A stretch of 40,472 bases of DNA from a virus: positions 1 to 40,472 of the IMG/VR virus record IMGVR_UViG_3300009159_000128. One strand, written 5' to 3'. The stretch's first letter is position 1, and each line of letters starts with the position of its first letter. Positions 32,258 to 39,672 of the stretch are shown piece by piece. The notes beneath the pieces are model-generated. The model did not search any database, was not told where the DNA came from, and saw only the letters and a list, made by a program, of their open reading frames with translations. A program made the translations under genes and the position numbers.

Positions 32258-32557
32258 ATGAACAAAATAATATTAATTGGAAAAAAACCTTATTTGGTTT
32301 CTAATGAAGAAATACAAATTGGTGATGAAGTTATTGTAACTGTTGGAGGTCAATACCCGTCAAAAATGATTTGCGAAAACGAAACTGTTTTATCGTTAAT
32401 CAAAAATCCAAAATTAACACTAACACAAAGTTATAAAATTGTTAGTGGACCAGATAAAGTTAATATACCCGAATCAAGAATAGATTTAATTTTTGAAAAT
32501 GGGGGTATATGTGATGTATCAGTTGATGGATCTGAACTTAAATTTGATAATATATAA
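32258..32557 (+). CDS. Hypothetical protein
   Basis: 99 residues, beta-rich (KIILIGKKPYLVSNEEIQIGDEVIVTVGGQYPSKMICENE), possibly a small barrel, with the tail IDLIFENGGICDVSVDGSE. No family recognised. Nine bases before the oxygenase gene, so the two are probably co-transcribed. Confidence 0.65.
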   Translation: MNKIILIGKKPYLVSNEEIQIGDEVIVTVGGQYPSKMICENETVLSLIKNPKLTLTQSYKIVSGPDKVNIPESRIDLIFENGGICDVSVDGSELKFDNI

Positions 32558-32566
32558 AATAATAAA

Positions 32567-33121
32567 ATGGTAAAAGAAATTAATAATTTTTTATCTGATG
32601 AAGAATGTAATGAATTAATAAATTTATCTTCAGATAGTTTTGATAATGTTGAGGTACTTGGTGAAAATATTGATGGATATAGAGTAGCAAAAGGAACTTG
32701 GTTAGAGGAAGAAGATGGTGAAGTTGTTATTAAATATAGAAAACTTATTTCAGAAATAACACAAATACCCACAATTAACATGGAAAGTATTAATGTTTTA
32801 AAATATGATATTGGAGGAGAATATAAAGATCATCATGATTTTTTTCATCCTAACGAAAATTATTATGATGATGAAATAAAAAGAGGGGGACAAAGATTAA
32901 AAACAGGTTTAGTTTATTTAAATGATAATTTTGAAGGAGGGGAAACATCATTTCCAAACCTAAATATTAAAATAGTCCCCAAAAAAGGAAAACTTGTATT
33001 ATGGGATAACATAAAAGATGACGGTTCTTTAGATTATGATAGTATCCACGCTGGTTTACCAGTAACAAATGGTTTTAAATATATTGCGGTTATTTGGATT
33101 AGAGAAAATGAATTTTACTAA
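32567..33121 (+). CDS. 2-oxoglutarate/Fe(II)-dependent oxygenase, prolyl-4-hydroxylase-like
   Basis: 184 residues of the P4Hc fold. Iron ligands are H89 and D91 (YKDHHDFFHP) and distal H161 (DSIHAGLPV); K171 (NGFKYIAVIWIRE) should bind 2-oxoglutarate. The segment RLKTGLVYLNDNFEGGETSFP is characteristic of prolyl-4-hydroxylase and related phage proteins. It would hydroxylate a protein (or another substrate) using oxygen and 2-oxoglutarate. The substrate is unknown. The N-terminus EINNFLSDEECNELI is the usual family start. Confidence 0.9.
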   Translation: MVKEINNFLSDEECNELINLSSDSFDNVEVLGENIDGYRVAKGTWLEEEDGEVVIKYRKLISEITQIPTINMESINVLKYDIGGEYKDHHDFFHPNENYYDDEIKRGGQRLKTGLVYLNDNFEGGETSFPNLNIKIVPKKGKLVLWDNIKDDGSLDYDSIHAGLPVTNGFKYIAVIWIRENEFY

Positions 33122-33124
33122 AAA

Positions 33125-33156
33125 TTTGATTTATTAAAAAAAAATAATTATATTTG
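33125..33156 (+). promoter_or_regulatory. Bacteroidota-type promoter
   Basis: TTTG at 33125-33128, 20 bases, then TATATTTG at 33149-33156. It serves the lipoprotein gene at 33179. Confidence 0.75.
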
Positions 33157-33178
33157 TTTTATACAAATTAACTAAATT

Positions 33179-33406
33179 ATGAAAAAATTAATTCTTATCA
33201 TTTTACTCGGACTTATAATATTTTCGTGTAACCAAAAAAAATATAGATATAAAATAAAAGGTACTGTTATTACCAATAAAGGTCCTCATCCTGCTATTTG
33301 GTATACAGACACCATTAGTTTTGATGAGGATACGGCATATTACTTTAATAGTGATGGGTCTGAGGTAAGAATTAATCCTCCTTATGTATTAATTGATAAT
33401 CAATAA
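33179..33406 (+). CDS. Small lipoprotein
   Basis: 75 residues with a lipoprotein signal MKKLILIILLGLIIFSC (lipobox IFSC, cysteine at 17), then a short beta-rich mature part (IKGTVITNKGPHPAIWYTDTISF). Expected on the periplasmic or outer face of the envelope. It has a good promoter of its own. Function unknown; phage-coded lipoproteins often affect receptor or lysis steps, which is inference here. Confidence 0.75.
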   Translation: MKKLILIILLGLIIFSCNQKKYRYKIKGTVITNKGPHPAIWYTDTISFDEDTAYYFNSDGSEVRINPPYVLIDNQ

Positions 33407-33411
33407 AAAAA

Positions 33412-33624
33412 ATGAAAAATTACACAGAAATAGAGACATGGATTAAAAAAGTTATTAATTCTTGTAAAACTCAAGAACAAATAACTACGGCAAATAAATT
33501 AATTAATAATTTTGATAATCAATTAAAAAATAAAAATGTTGTGGAGTATTGGAGAGAATATCAATATACTATTATTAATCCACTTGAGGTTTATTTAAAT
33601 AAAAAAAGAAAAGAAATCCTTTAA
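33412..33624 (+). CDS. Small hypothetical protein
   Basis: 70 residues, helical, polar (TWIKKVINSCKTQEQITTANKLINNFDNQL), ending in LNKKRKEIL. No motif. Likely in the same transcript as the lipoprotein, from which it is 5 bases away. Confidence 0.6.
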   Translation: MKNYTEIETWIKKVINSCKTQEQITTANKLINNFDNQLKNKNVVEYWREYQYTIINPLEVYLNKKRKEIL

Positions 33625-33637
33625 ACAAAAAAATTAA

Positions 33638-33946
33638 ATGGGTTTTGATAAAAAAATATTAGATTTAAGTAGAACAATATACCAGACATCTGTTATGGTA
33701 CATGGGACAAAACAAAATCCAAAAGAACACATTGAAAATATTAGAGGAATGATTAGAGAGTTTATTAGGACGGAAGTTGTTCCTTATGAGTTAACCAATC
33801 AAGAAAAATTGTCTTTTATTTTAAAAAATGAATTAATAATAACAAGAGCAGTTCTAAATGGTCACAAGGCTAACGATCAAGATGAGTACCAAAAAACTAG
33901 AGAAAAAATTAAAAAATATAGAATAGAATTAGAAATAATTAAATAA
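33638..33946 (+). CDS. Hypothetical helical protein
   Basis: 102 residues, helical and basic (DKKILDLSRTIYQTSVMVHGTKQNPKEHIENIRGMIREFIRTEV), no known motif. A hairpin and a short non-coding gap follow. Confidence 0.65.
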   Translation: MGFDKKILDLSRTIYQTSVMVHGTKQNPKEHIENIRGMIREFIRTEVVPYELTNQEKLSFILKNELIITRAVLNGHKANDQDEYQKTREKIKKYRIELEIIK

Positions 33947-33952
33947 TTAAAA

Positions 33953-33980
33953 CCCATATAGATTTGAAATTCTACATGGG
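33953..33980 (+). other. Hairpin in an intergenic gap
   Basis: CCCATATAGA pairs with TCTACATGGG (one A/C mismatch) around an 8-base loop. There is no T-run, so it is not a standard terminator. It may stabilise or separate transcripts. Confidence 0.4.
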
Positions 33981-34028
33981 AACAGTACAGGAGTTCTTTG
34001 ACATAAAAATAAATAAAATTTAGAAAAC

Positions 34029-34409
34029 ATGATAGAAATAACATCATATGTTTTAGGTATGCTTACGATTGCGGCAATATTATTATTAATTGCTTTAGTT
34101 TTAGGTGTAGTTAAGATAAAAAAATTAGAAAAACAAACAATAACAATTAAAAAAATGATTGACGAAGTATATCAATCAATTGATCACGAAAGAAGACATA
34201 CTGAACAATTACTTCAATCTACCCATCGTGATATTAATATGGTTGAACAAACATTAATGAATCAAGTTAGACATGTGGATGAAAATCATCACAAAATAGA
34301 AGATCAAATTCATAGAGAAATTGATCAAACAAAATCATACATTGATTCAAGAATTGATAAAGTAGTATTACAAGGTTCCATTATAGGAAAAAAAGAAATA
34401 GTTAAATAA
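34029..34409 (+). CDS. Membrane-anchored coiled-coil protein
   Basis: 126 residues: one N-terminal transmembrane helix (about 5-28) followed by a long polar, His-rich coiled coil (HERRHTEQLLQSTHRDINMVEQTLMNQVRHVDENHHKIEDQIHREIDQ). No known family. It could be an envelope tether. Confidence 0.65.
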   Translation: MIEITSYVLGMLTIAAILLLIALVLGVVKIKKLEKQTITIKKMIDEVYQSIDHERRHTEQLLQSTHRDINMVEQTLMNQVRHVDENHHKIEDQIHREIDQTKSYIDSRIDKVVLQGSIIGKKEIVK

Positions 34410-34458
34410 TCCGTTAAAAACTCTTGTACTTTTATTTTAAATTTTAAATTATTTTTAT

Positions 34459-34466
34459 TATATTTG
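34459..34466 (+). promoter_or_regulatory. Bacteroidota -7 element before the phosphoesterase gene
   Basis: TATATTTG lies 4 bases before the ATG at 34471. No TTG is found at the -33 distance, so the promoter is weaker or non-canonical. Confidence 0.45.
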
Positions 34467-34470
34467 TAAC

Positions 34471-35172
34471 ATGAAAAAAACAATAACATTTATTAGTGAT
34501 ACACATACTAAACACCGGTATTGTGAAAATGATTTACCAGGTGGTGATATACTAATACACGCTGGAGATTTTATGAACGGTGGATACTCTAAAATAGAGG
34601 TAATTGAATTCCTTGATTGGTTTAGTACAATAAAAGGATACGATAAGAAAATTTTTATTGCAGGAAATCACGACCGTATTTTAGAAAATGAACCTACTTG
34701 GAGTTTATTAACCATCAAAGATTATACAAATCTAATTTATCTTCAAGATGAGATGTTTGGTCTTTATGATATGGATGAAGATCGTAGTTTAAAAATCTAT
34801 GGGTCACCTTGGCAACCAGAGTTCTTTAATTGGGCTTTTAATTTACCTCGAAATGGGGAAGTAATGAAAGCAAAGTGGGATGATATACCTGACAATACGG
34901 ACATACTGATTACACACGGACCACCATTTGGACATTTAGATATTCCAGGAGGACAAAGTGTAAGAGTAGGTTGTGAAATGTTACGTCATCGAGTAGATGA
35001 AATTAAACCAAAGATTCATGTGTTTGGACACATACATGGAAGTTCAGGATATTATTATAATGGACACACACACTTTATTAATGCTTCAGTATTAGATGAG
35101 AGATATAATTACACTAACCTACCTGTTAGCGTTGAATGGGATTCAATAACAAATGAAATAAAATGGTTATAA
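34471..35172 (+). CDS. Calcineurin-like metallophosphoesterase (MPPED-like)
   Basis: 233 residues of the calcineurin phosphoesterase superfamily, with the metal-binding motifs in order: SDTH (D10, H12), GDF (D33), GNHD (65-68), THGPPFGH and VFGHIHGSSG. The arrangement DILIHAGDF...IFIAGNHDR...HGPPFGHLD...GHIH resembles the MPPED1/UPF0046 group, which act on phosphodiesters such as cyclic nucleotides. The substrate here is not known. Possible roles are RNA 2',3'-cyclic-phosphate removal or degradation of signalling nucleotides in defence or host control. Confidence 0.92.
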   Translation: MKKTITFISDTHTKHRYCENDLPGGDILIHAGDFMNGGYSKIEVIEFLDWFSTIKGYDKKIFIAGNHDRILENEPTWSLLTIKDYTNLIYLQDEMFGLYDMDEDRSLKIYGSPWQPEFFNWAFNLPRNGEVMKAKWDDIPDNTDILITHGPPFGHLDIPGGQSVRVGCEMLRHRVDEIKPKIHVFGHIHGSSGYYYNGHTHFINASVLDERYNYTNLPVSVEWDSITNEIKWL

Positions 35173-35177
35173 TTAAA

Positions 35178-35209
35178 TTTGGTAAAGTAAAAATTTTTTC
35201 GTACATTTG
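35178..35209 (+). promoter_or_regulatory. Bacteroidota-type promoter
   Basis: TTTG at 35178-35181, 20 bases, then TACATTTG at 35202-35209, before the gene at 35228. Confidence 0.75.
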
Positions 35210-35227
35210 TAAAATAAAACAATAATT

Positions 35228-35839
35228 ATGAGTAAATTTGACTACAAAGACAATCGGTCTATAGCAACAAAGGCAAAATCTTTTGCACAAAGTCTGATAT
35301 TTTGGAGAGGACGTAAAAAAGGTATTATACACACTCGTAACATCAACTTGGATGACTTACGGTATATCTTTTTTCCAAAGAAACTAGAAAAGTGGGGATA
35401 TCTTGGAATAACTTTCTATAAAGAAGACAGCGTCTACTACAAAGCTCTTTATCCACTGGTATTGGCAATGGACTATGAAGCAAAACCAAAATGGTGTCCA
35501 AGATTGTTTCTACGGTTCTTACATGTATTTGGTAGTGACCGATCAATTGTTAGAGTTCGTAATTGGACCCTACACAATCTACATAAAAAATTAACTAAAG
35601 GTATTGCTTTTATTGATTGGAAAACTAAATGGGAATCTTATGACCTCCGTATTTCTATACACGCACCAGAACACATCCAAAACTTGGCTGATGATATTGA
35701 ACGTGGATTTTACAGCAGAGGCAGGCAAAACGAATTAGTTGAACAGATTAAAGCGATAGATCCAGCTGCTAGAATTATTTGGGGTAGCGTCAAAAGATTA
35801 GAAGAACAATTAAATGAGTTAGAAAACAATCAAGATTAA
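35228..35839 (+). CDS. Hypothetical protein
   Basis: 203 residues, rich in Arg and Trp (IATKAKSFAQSLIFWRGRKKGIIHTRNINLDDLRYIFF; KWGYLGITFYKEDSVYYKALYPLVLAMDYEAKPKWCPRLFLRFL). It lacks a signal peptide, and its basic character suggests nucleic-acid binding. No family recognised. It heads a run of four small genes that may share one transcript. Its codon use is less extreme than that of its neighbours. Confidence 0.7.
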   Translation: MSKFDYKDNRSIATKAKSFAQSLIFWRGRKKGIIHTRNINLDDLRYIFFPKKLEKWGYLGITFYKEDSVYYKALYPLVLAMDYEAKPKWCPRLFLRFLHVFGSDRSIVRVRNWTLHNLHKKLTKGIAFIDWKTKWESYDLRISIHAPEHIQNLADDIERGFYSRGRQNELVEQIKAIDPAARIIWGSVKRLEEQLNELENNQD

Positions 35840-36179
35840 ACAAACTAAAATAAAATGAATAAAAGATTAAGTAAACAAGAAAAAAAAGAACAGATAATCA
35901 TTGATTTAGTTAACAAGATGTTTGAAATTGCGGGTCATACGGTAACCTTTGAGGACATTAAAGATCGTAAAGACAATTGGTTTCAGGAATGGACTATGAC
36001 TACAGAACAAAATGATCAATGGAAGTTATGGGGTAAAAAATACCTAATAAAAAACCTACGAATGAACGCAAAAAGCGCTGAAAAAGAAATGATGTGGGCC
36101 TCACTACAATGGGGTTTAAAATTTAGTGATTTTACATATAATATAATTAAAAATGAGCAAGATTAAACAAACTAAAATA
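35831..36179 (+). repeat. 22-base direct repeat at two gene junctions
   Basis: An identical 22-base sequence beginning CAAGATTAAACAAAC occurs at 35831-35852 and 36158-36179. Each copy spans the Gln-Asp-stop end of one gene (35228-35839 and 35855-36166). It suggests recombination or gene duplication by misalignment. Confidence 0.75.
35855..36166 (+). CDS. Hypothetical protein
   Basis: 103 residues, helical and charged (RLSKQEKKEQIIIDLVNKMFEIAG; QWKLWGKKYLIKNLRMNAKSAEKEMMWASLQWGLKFSD). Its Trp-rich C-terminus, MMWASLQWGLKF, is notable. No known family. It overlaps the next gene by 14 bases. Confidence 0.7.
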   Translation: MNKRLSKQEKKEQIIIDLVNKMFEIAGHTVTFEDIKDRKDNWFQEWTMTTEQNDQWKLWGKKYLIKNLRMNAKSAEKEMMWASLQWGLKFSDFTYNIIKNEQD

Positions 36180-36506
36180 CCAATGACATTAACGGAAGAT
36201 AATGTTTTAAAGATTGCTGTTGATCAGGGAGTAATTGAAAATGAATTCAATTGGAAAATGATTCGTGAACATGATGGATTAACTAACCAATCTAAAGAAG
36301 TAATGTGGTTGGAATTTAATGAGGAAGGTAGGTTTAAATCAAAACATGATAAACCAGCTGTTGGTCGTTCACTACTTATGTCACCATTTAGCCAATTTTT
36401 TACATGGCAAACAACTCCAATAACAGAAATTGTTGAGGAGCAAGATGACTATATTAAATTTAAGACAAAAAATAGTAATTACGAGTTATGGAAACTAAAA
36501 AAATAA
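36153..36506 (+). CDS. Hypothetical protein
   Basis: 117 residues, alpha/beta, no motif recognised (KIAVDQGVIENEFNWKMIREH; GRSLLMSPFSQFFTWQTTPITEIVE). The start overlaps the preceding gene by 14 bases, and the first codons lie over the 22-base repeat. Confidence 0.65.
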   Translation: MSKIKQTKIPMTLTEDNVLKIAVDQGVIENEFNWKMIREHDGLTNQSKEVMWLEFNEEGRFKSKHDKPAVGRSLLMSPFSQFFTWQTTPITEIVEEQDDYIKFKTKNSNYELWKLKK

Positions 36507-36507
36507 T

Positions 36508-36894
36508 ATGAAACTAGAAGTATTTACAGAAATCCTAAATAGACTTAGGAAGCAATCAGACAAGGAACATGCATTGTATGTATTAGATATAGACACTATT
36601 AATTTCTCAGATAATTATACCTCAGTGATAAACATTTTATTAGAGGTGTACTATGGTAAGGATGGAGCAGATTGGATTGGTTGGTATCTATGGGAGAGAG
36701 ACCCTCTTGGAACAATTGACCAAGCAACTAATGACGGAAAACCTATTTGTTATGATATTAAGTCATTATGGGAAGAGGTAGAGCAGTGCAGGTTAGACAA
36801 TACAAAAGAGTATGAGCTACCTGTTAAAATAACAGATGAAGAGAAATTAGAAATATTAAACATGATAAAAAATGGAAAAGGATTCACATGTTAG
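36508..36894 (+). CDS. Hypothetical protein
   Basis: 128 residues, acidic (ILNRLRKQSDKEHALYVLDIDTINFSDNYTSVINILLEVYYGKDGADWIGWYLWERDPLG). Acidic, aromatic-rich proteins of this sort (IGWYLWER) are common in phages. No family I can name. It starts one base after the previous stop, so it is probably in the same operon. Confidence 0.7.
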   Translation: MKLEVFTEILNRLRKQSDKEHALYVLDIDTINFSDNYTSVINILLEVYYGKDGADWIGWYLWERDPLGTIDQATNDGKPICYDIKSLWEEVEQCRLDNTKEYELPVKITDEEKLEILNMIKNGKGFTC

Positions 36895-36909
36895 CTATTA
36901 ACAACTATT

Positions 36910-36971
36910 TGTCCCAAATTTAGATAATATATGGGACAGTTTGATAAAGGATAAGTGGTAAAAGTTACCAC
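36910..36971 (+). other. Two hairpins in an intergenic gap
   Basis: TGTCCCA (36910-36916) pairs with TGGGACA (36932-36938). GTGGTAA (36955-36961) pairs with TTACCAC (36965-36971) around three bases. There is no T-run after either. The 97-base gap holds no ORF I can support. Confidence 0.45.
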
Positions 36972-36991
36972 ATTAATTAAATAGAAATGAT

Positions 36992-37225
36992 ATGAAACAA
37001 ACAGCAGCAGAATGGTTATTTGAAAAGTTATGGAATACAGACAAGGATAAGTTTACTTGGTATGCTATACTTAAACAAGCCAAAGAAATGGAGAGAGAAC
37101 AAATAATAGATTTTGGGTATGATATAGCAGATGATTTAGCTTGTGGTAAGTATAGAGATAAGAAACATATGGAAGAAAGATATGATGAATTTTTAACATA
37201 TAGGGAAGAAGATGATGACATTTAG
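36992..37225 (+). CDS. Small acidic hypothetical protein
   Basis: 77 residues, helical and acidic (AEWLFEKLWNTDKDKFTWYAILKQAKEMEREQIIDFGYDIADDLACG), no known motif. The pattern AEWLxxKLW...Yxxx...QAKExExxQI is common to small phage/plasmid proteins of unknown role. It overlaps the next start by 14 bases. Confidence 0.7.
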   Translation: MKQTAAEWLFEKLWNTDKDKFTWYAILKQAKEMEREQIIDFGYDIADDLACGKYRDKKHMEERYDEFLTYREEDDDI

Positions 37226-37394
37226 TGAATTAATGGTGGGGGATAGAGTTAAAACCAAACTTAGTGGTTGGGCAACAGTAATAAAAACAGGTTGTTATAA
37301 CGGAACAATGATTAAACTTAATTGTGATGTTAGAAAATGGTGTTGTCCTTATTTTTATGAACGAGAATTAGATTTTAAACAACAAGAACAATGA
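37212..37394 (+). CDS. Small SH3-like hypothetical protein
   Basis: 60 residues (59 if the second ATG at 37215 is used), with the small-barrel pattern LMVGDRVKTKLSGWATVIKTG...GTMIKLNC and a Cys pair KWCCPYF. No family recognised. It overlaps the flanking genes by 14 and 4 bases. Confidence 0.6.
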   Translation: MMTFSELMVGDRVKTKLSGWATVIKTGCYNGTMIKLNCDVRKWCCPYFYERELDFKQQEQ

Positions 37395-37738
37395 AGATAG
37401 ATCAAGAAGAGTTCAATCGCAAGGCACAACATATTATAGACACTGTAGTAAAACCACAAGTTAAGAAGTACGAACAAGCAAAAGCAAAAGAAATGGGAAA
37501 AATAACAATAGAATTTGATTCGGTAGAAGAATCACAAGATGCAAGAGTGGCACTTGATGCTATGAAGTGGAAGATGTCAATGTGGGATCTTGACCAAAAG
37601 TTAAGATCAACAACCAAACACGGAATTAAGTTTTATTCCAACGAAGAAGCATCAAGTGAGGAAATAGATATTTGTGAAAAAATAAGAGAAGAAATCAGAG
37701 AGACTCTTGAAGGTTATGGTTTAAATTTAAACGATTAA
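37391..37738 (+). CDS. Hypothetical protein
   Basis: 115 residues. A basic helical N-terminus precedes a segment IEFDSVEESQDARVALDAMKWKMSMWDLDQKLRSTTKHGIKFYSNEEA, and the C-terminal helix is acidic. The pattern ARVALDAMKWKxxxWDLDQxLRxxxKHG is common in phage accessory proteins of unknown function. Overlaps the previous gene by 4 bases. Confidence 0.7.
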   Translation: MKIDQEEFNRKAQHIIDTVVKPQVKKYEQAKAKEMGKITIEFDSVEESQDARVALDAMKWKMSMWDLDQKLRSTTKHGIKFYSNEEASSEEIDICEKIREEIRETLEGYGLNLND

Positions 37739-37750
37739 AGAACAGGACAA

Positions 37751-38161
37751 ATGAAAACATTATTAACTTTATTATTTATACTTCCTTTTTTTGTGTTTTC
37801 ACAAAAGTCAGTTATTGGAAAAACATATAATCTAAACGGTTTAGAAATTGCTCAGTTTGATTTTTCAGATCCAATGACATACGATGAGGCGGTAAAAGCG
37901 TGTTCAAAATTAGGTGATGGATGGAGATTACCAACAAAAGAAGAAATGGAAAAAATATACGAAAATAAAGATATGTTAGGTGGTTTTATTTCTCCAATAT
38001 ATGTATCAGACAACTCTGAGTTTTTTGTTGATAATAATGTTTATTATTGGAGTGGTAGTTCTTACGGATCCGATTATGTTTGGGTTATAGGATTTACACA
38101 TAGATTTGTTGGAGTAACATTAAAAACAGGTAATCTTTTCGCAAGAGCAGTTAAAAAATAA
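37751..38161 (+). CDS. Secreted DUF1566-like protein
   Basis: 136 residues: a signal peptide (MKTLLTLLFILPFFVFSQ) and a DUF1566-type domain with the hallmarks AVKACSKLGDGWRLPTKEEMEKIY, YYWSGSSYGSDYVWVIGFTH and the terminal FARAVKK. DUF1566 folds are C-type-lectin/FGE-like and occur on bacterial surface proteins. With the signal, the protein is expected outside the cytoplasm, where it might bind a surface glycan or receptor. Confidence 0.8.
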   Translation: MKTLLTLLFILPFFVFSQKSVIGKTYNLNGLEIAQFDFSDPMTYDEAVKACSKLGDGWRLPTKEEMEKIYENKDMLGGFISPIYVSDNSEFFVDNNVYYWSGSSYGSDYVWVIGFTHRFVGVTLKTGNLFARAVKK

Positions 38162-38194
38162 CAGGATTTAGTGGTATACATATGTGTGATGGAG

Positions 38195-38225
38195 TTGACA
38201 TTACGATAAAAAAATATTATATTTG
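38195..38225 (+). promoter_or_regulatory. Bacteroidota-type promoter
   Basis: TTG at 38195-38197, 20 bases, then TATATTTG at 38218-38225. It serves the gene at 38265. Confidence 0.7.
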
Positions 38226-38264
38226 TACTGTGAGTATAAAAATAGACGATAAATTAAACAAATT

Positions 38265-38600
38265 ATGAAAAAAATTTCAACCATCATTATTATCACATTA
38301 ATTTTTACTGGAATATTTGCTGCCATTATCAATAATAGAGCAAATACCAAATTTAGTAGATTAATAAAAGATAAAGAAAGAATAATCGACAGTCTTAAAA
38401 AAAATCCCCATGTAGACACTCTATGGTTATCATTACCTGAAGACTCCATAAAGGTTCAAATAGGAAAACAATTAAAAAAAATTCAATCTCAAAGGGATAG
38501 AAATAAGGCGTTGAAAGAATATATTATTTTCTTAGAAAATGAAAACCAATTTTTAGGTAGTGTTCTTGCGGAGAAAGAATTAGAAGATGGTATCAAATAA
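38265..38600 (+). CDS. Membrane-anchored coiled-coil protein
   Basis: 111 residues: an N-terminal transmembrane helix (about 5-21, TIIIITLIFTGIFAAII) and a charged coiled coil (KFSRLIKDKERIIDSLKKN; VQIGKQLKKIQSQRDRNKALKEYIIFLENENQF). It resembles the spanin-like protein at 4447 in topology. No family recognised. Confidence 0.65.
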   Translation: MKKISTIIIITLIFTGIFAAIINNRANTKFSRLIKDKERIIDSLKKNPHVDTLWLSLPEDSIKVQIGKQLKKIQSQRDRNKALKEYIIFLENENQFLGSVLAEKELEDGIK

Positions 38601-38626
38601 TAAATAAATTACTAAAAACATAAAAA

Positions 38627-38881
38627 ATGAAAAAAAGAACACTTAATGAAATAAGACAAGAAAAAGAATTTGGTTACAAACCACCGGTAGATAAAAAAAT
38701 AAAATTGGAAAAAAAGTTTGAGATTAAAATTACCATTACAGATGGAGAAAAAAAAATAAAATCAAAAATTAATGTTTCCGATTATAAAACAGCAAAAGAA
38801 TTACATGTTAGTTTGGTTGATGAAACTGTTGTTGCTTTATTGGTTGAATTTGAAAATAATAAAAATATAGAATTGAATTAA
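38627..38881 (+). CDS. Small basic hypothetical protein
   Basis: 84 residues, lysine-rich with a beta-rich middle (KKFEIKITITDGEKKIKSKINVSDYKTAKELHVSLVDETVVALLVEFEN). No motif I can name. It is 26 bases downstream of the coiled-coil gene and likely in its operon. Confidence 0.6.
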   Translation: MKKRTLNEIRQEKEFGYKPPVDKKIKLEKKFEIKITITDGEKKIKSKINVSDYKTAKELHVSLVDETVVALLVEFENNKNIELN

Positions 38882-38892
38882 AAATAAAAAAT

Positions 38893-39342
38893 ATGAAAAA
38901 ATTAATGATTAGTATTGCGTTAATGTTAACTTTAAATGTTAATGCACAATGGATAAACAAAAATGTTAATAATGGGTTTGACGATCCTTATCGAATATGT
39001 TATACTGCCGAAAATAATAAATCAGTTTTAAAGTTAGAAAATGTAGATGGATCAATATTTTTTTATCTGCAGGGTGGGTATACGTGTGATGAAAACCCCA
39101 CGGTAGACTTGTCTTTTTTAGTTAACGGTTCCTATGTAAAATATTCTGAACCTATGGAAGTTTCTGAAGATAAAAAAATTATATGGATCGTTAGTAATCT
39201 AATGGAAAGTAATATACTTAATGACTTTAAACTATGTAGTGTATTAAAAATTAGGGTAAACGATATAACTTGTTCATCTGAAGTTTTTACCTTTAATATG
39301 GCCGGAAGCTCATCAGCACTTAAATTTATTATTGGTAAATAA
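38893..39342 (+). CDS. Secreted hypothetical protein
   Basis: 149 residues with a signal peptide (MKKLMISIALMLTLNVNAQ) and a mature beta-rich domain, NVNNGFDDPYRICYTAENNKSVLKLENVDGSIFFYLQGGYTC, with three to four cysteines that may form disulfides. No family recognised. It joins the other exported proteins of this region. Confidence 0.7.
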   Translation: MKKLMISIALMLTLNVNAQWINKNVNNGFDDPYRICYTAENNKSVLKLENVDGSIFFYLQGGYTCDENPTVDLSFLVNGSYVKYSEPMEVSEDKKIIWIVSNLMESNILNDFKLCSVLKIRVNDITCSSEVFTFNMAGSSSALKFIIGK

Positions 39343-39348
39343 AAAATT

Positions 39349-39438
39349 ATGAATAGAGAACAAGCAAAAGACGAGTTAATCAATGTCCTTACGAATCAAG
39401 TGGTGGATCTAACAATGATGTCCAAGATTGAATTGTGA
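39349..39438 (+). other. Short ORF in frame with the next gene, separated only by a TGA
   Basis: ATG at 39349 opens a 29-codon ORF (NREQAKDELINVLTNQVVDLT...SKIEL) that ends at TGA 39436-39438. The frame then continues without another stop into the gene at 39445. Together they read as one 107-codon gene broken by one codon. TGA is an ordinary stop elsewhere in this window. Confidence 0.5.
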
Positions 39439-39444
39439 GATGAT

Positions 39445-39672
39445 GTGATCTCTGAGATTAAACGACTAAACGGTATTATTAATCAAACAGAACCAAAATT
39501 TAAGGTTGGTGATAAGGTACACAAACCAAAAGGATATAAATTTCCTTGTACAATCGTAGGTGTATTTGAAACAATCGGTGGTGAAATACGGGTGATAGGC
39601 GAAATGGATGAATATGGACTATTACACATCTTCAACGAAAATCAATTGGAAAGTTATGAACAAATGGTCTAA
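39445..39672 (+). CDS. Small SH3-like hypothetical protein, possibly the 3' part of an interrupted gene
   Basis: 75 residues from a GTG at 39445: [51 protein letters not shown], a small beta-barrel-like domain common in phages. The GTG start is unusual here, and the preceding 29-codon ORF is in the same frame, so the real gene may begin at 39349 with an in-frame TGA. Overlaps the longer possible start of thymidylate synthase at 39656. Confidence 0.6.
   Translation: MISEIKRLNGIINQTEPKFKVGDKVHKPKGYKFPCTIVGVFETIGGEIRVIGEMDEYGLLHIFNENQLESYEQMV

Noticed and set aside
39349-39672. General reassignment of TGA as a sense codon
   Set aside because: TGA is the natural stop for several genes here (for example those ending at 3236, 6231, 26983 and 29599), so only a local event can explain the in-frame TGA.
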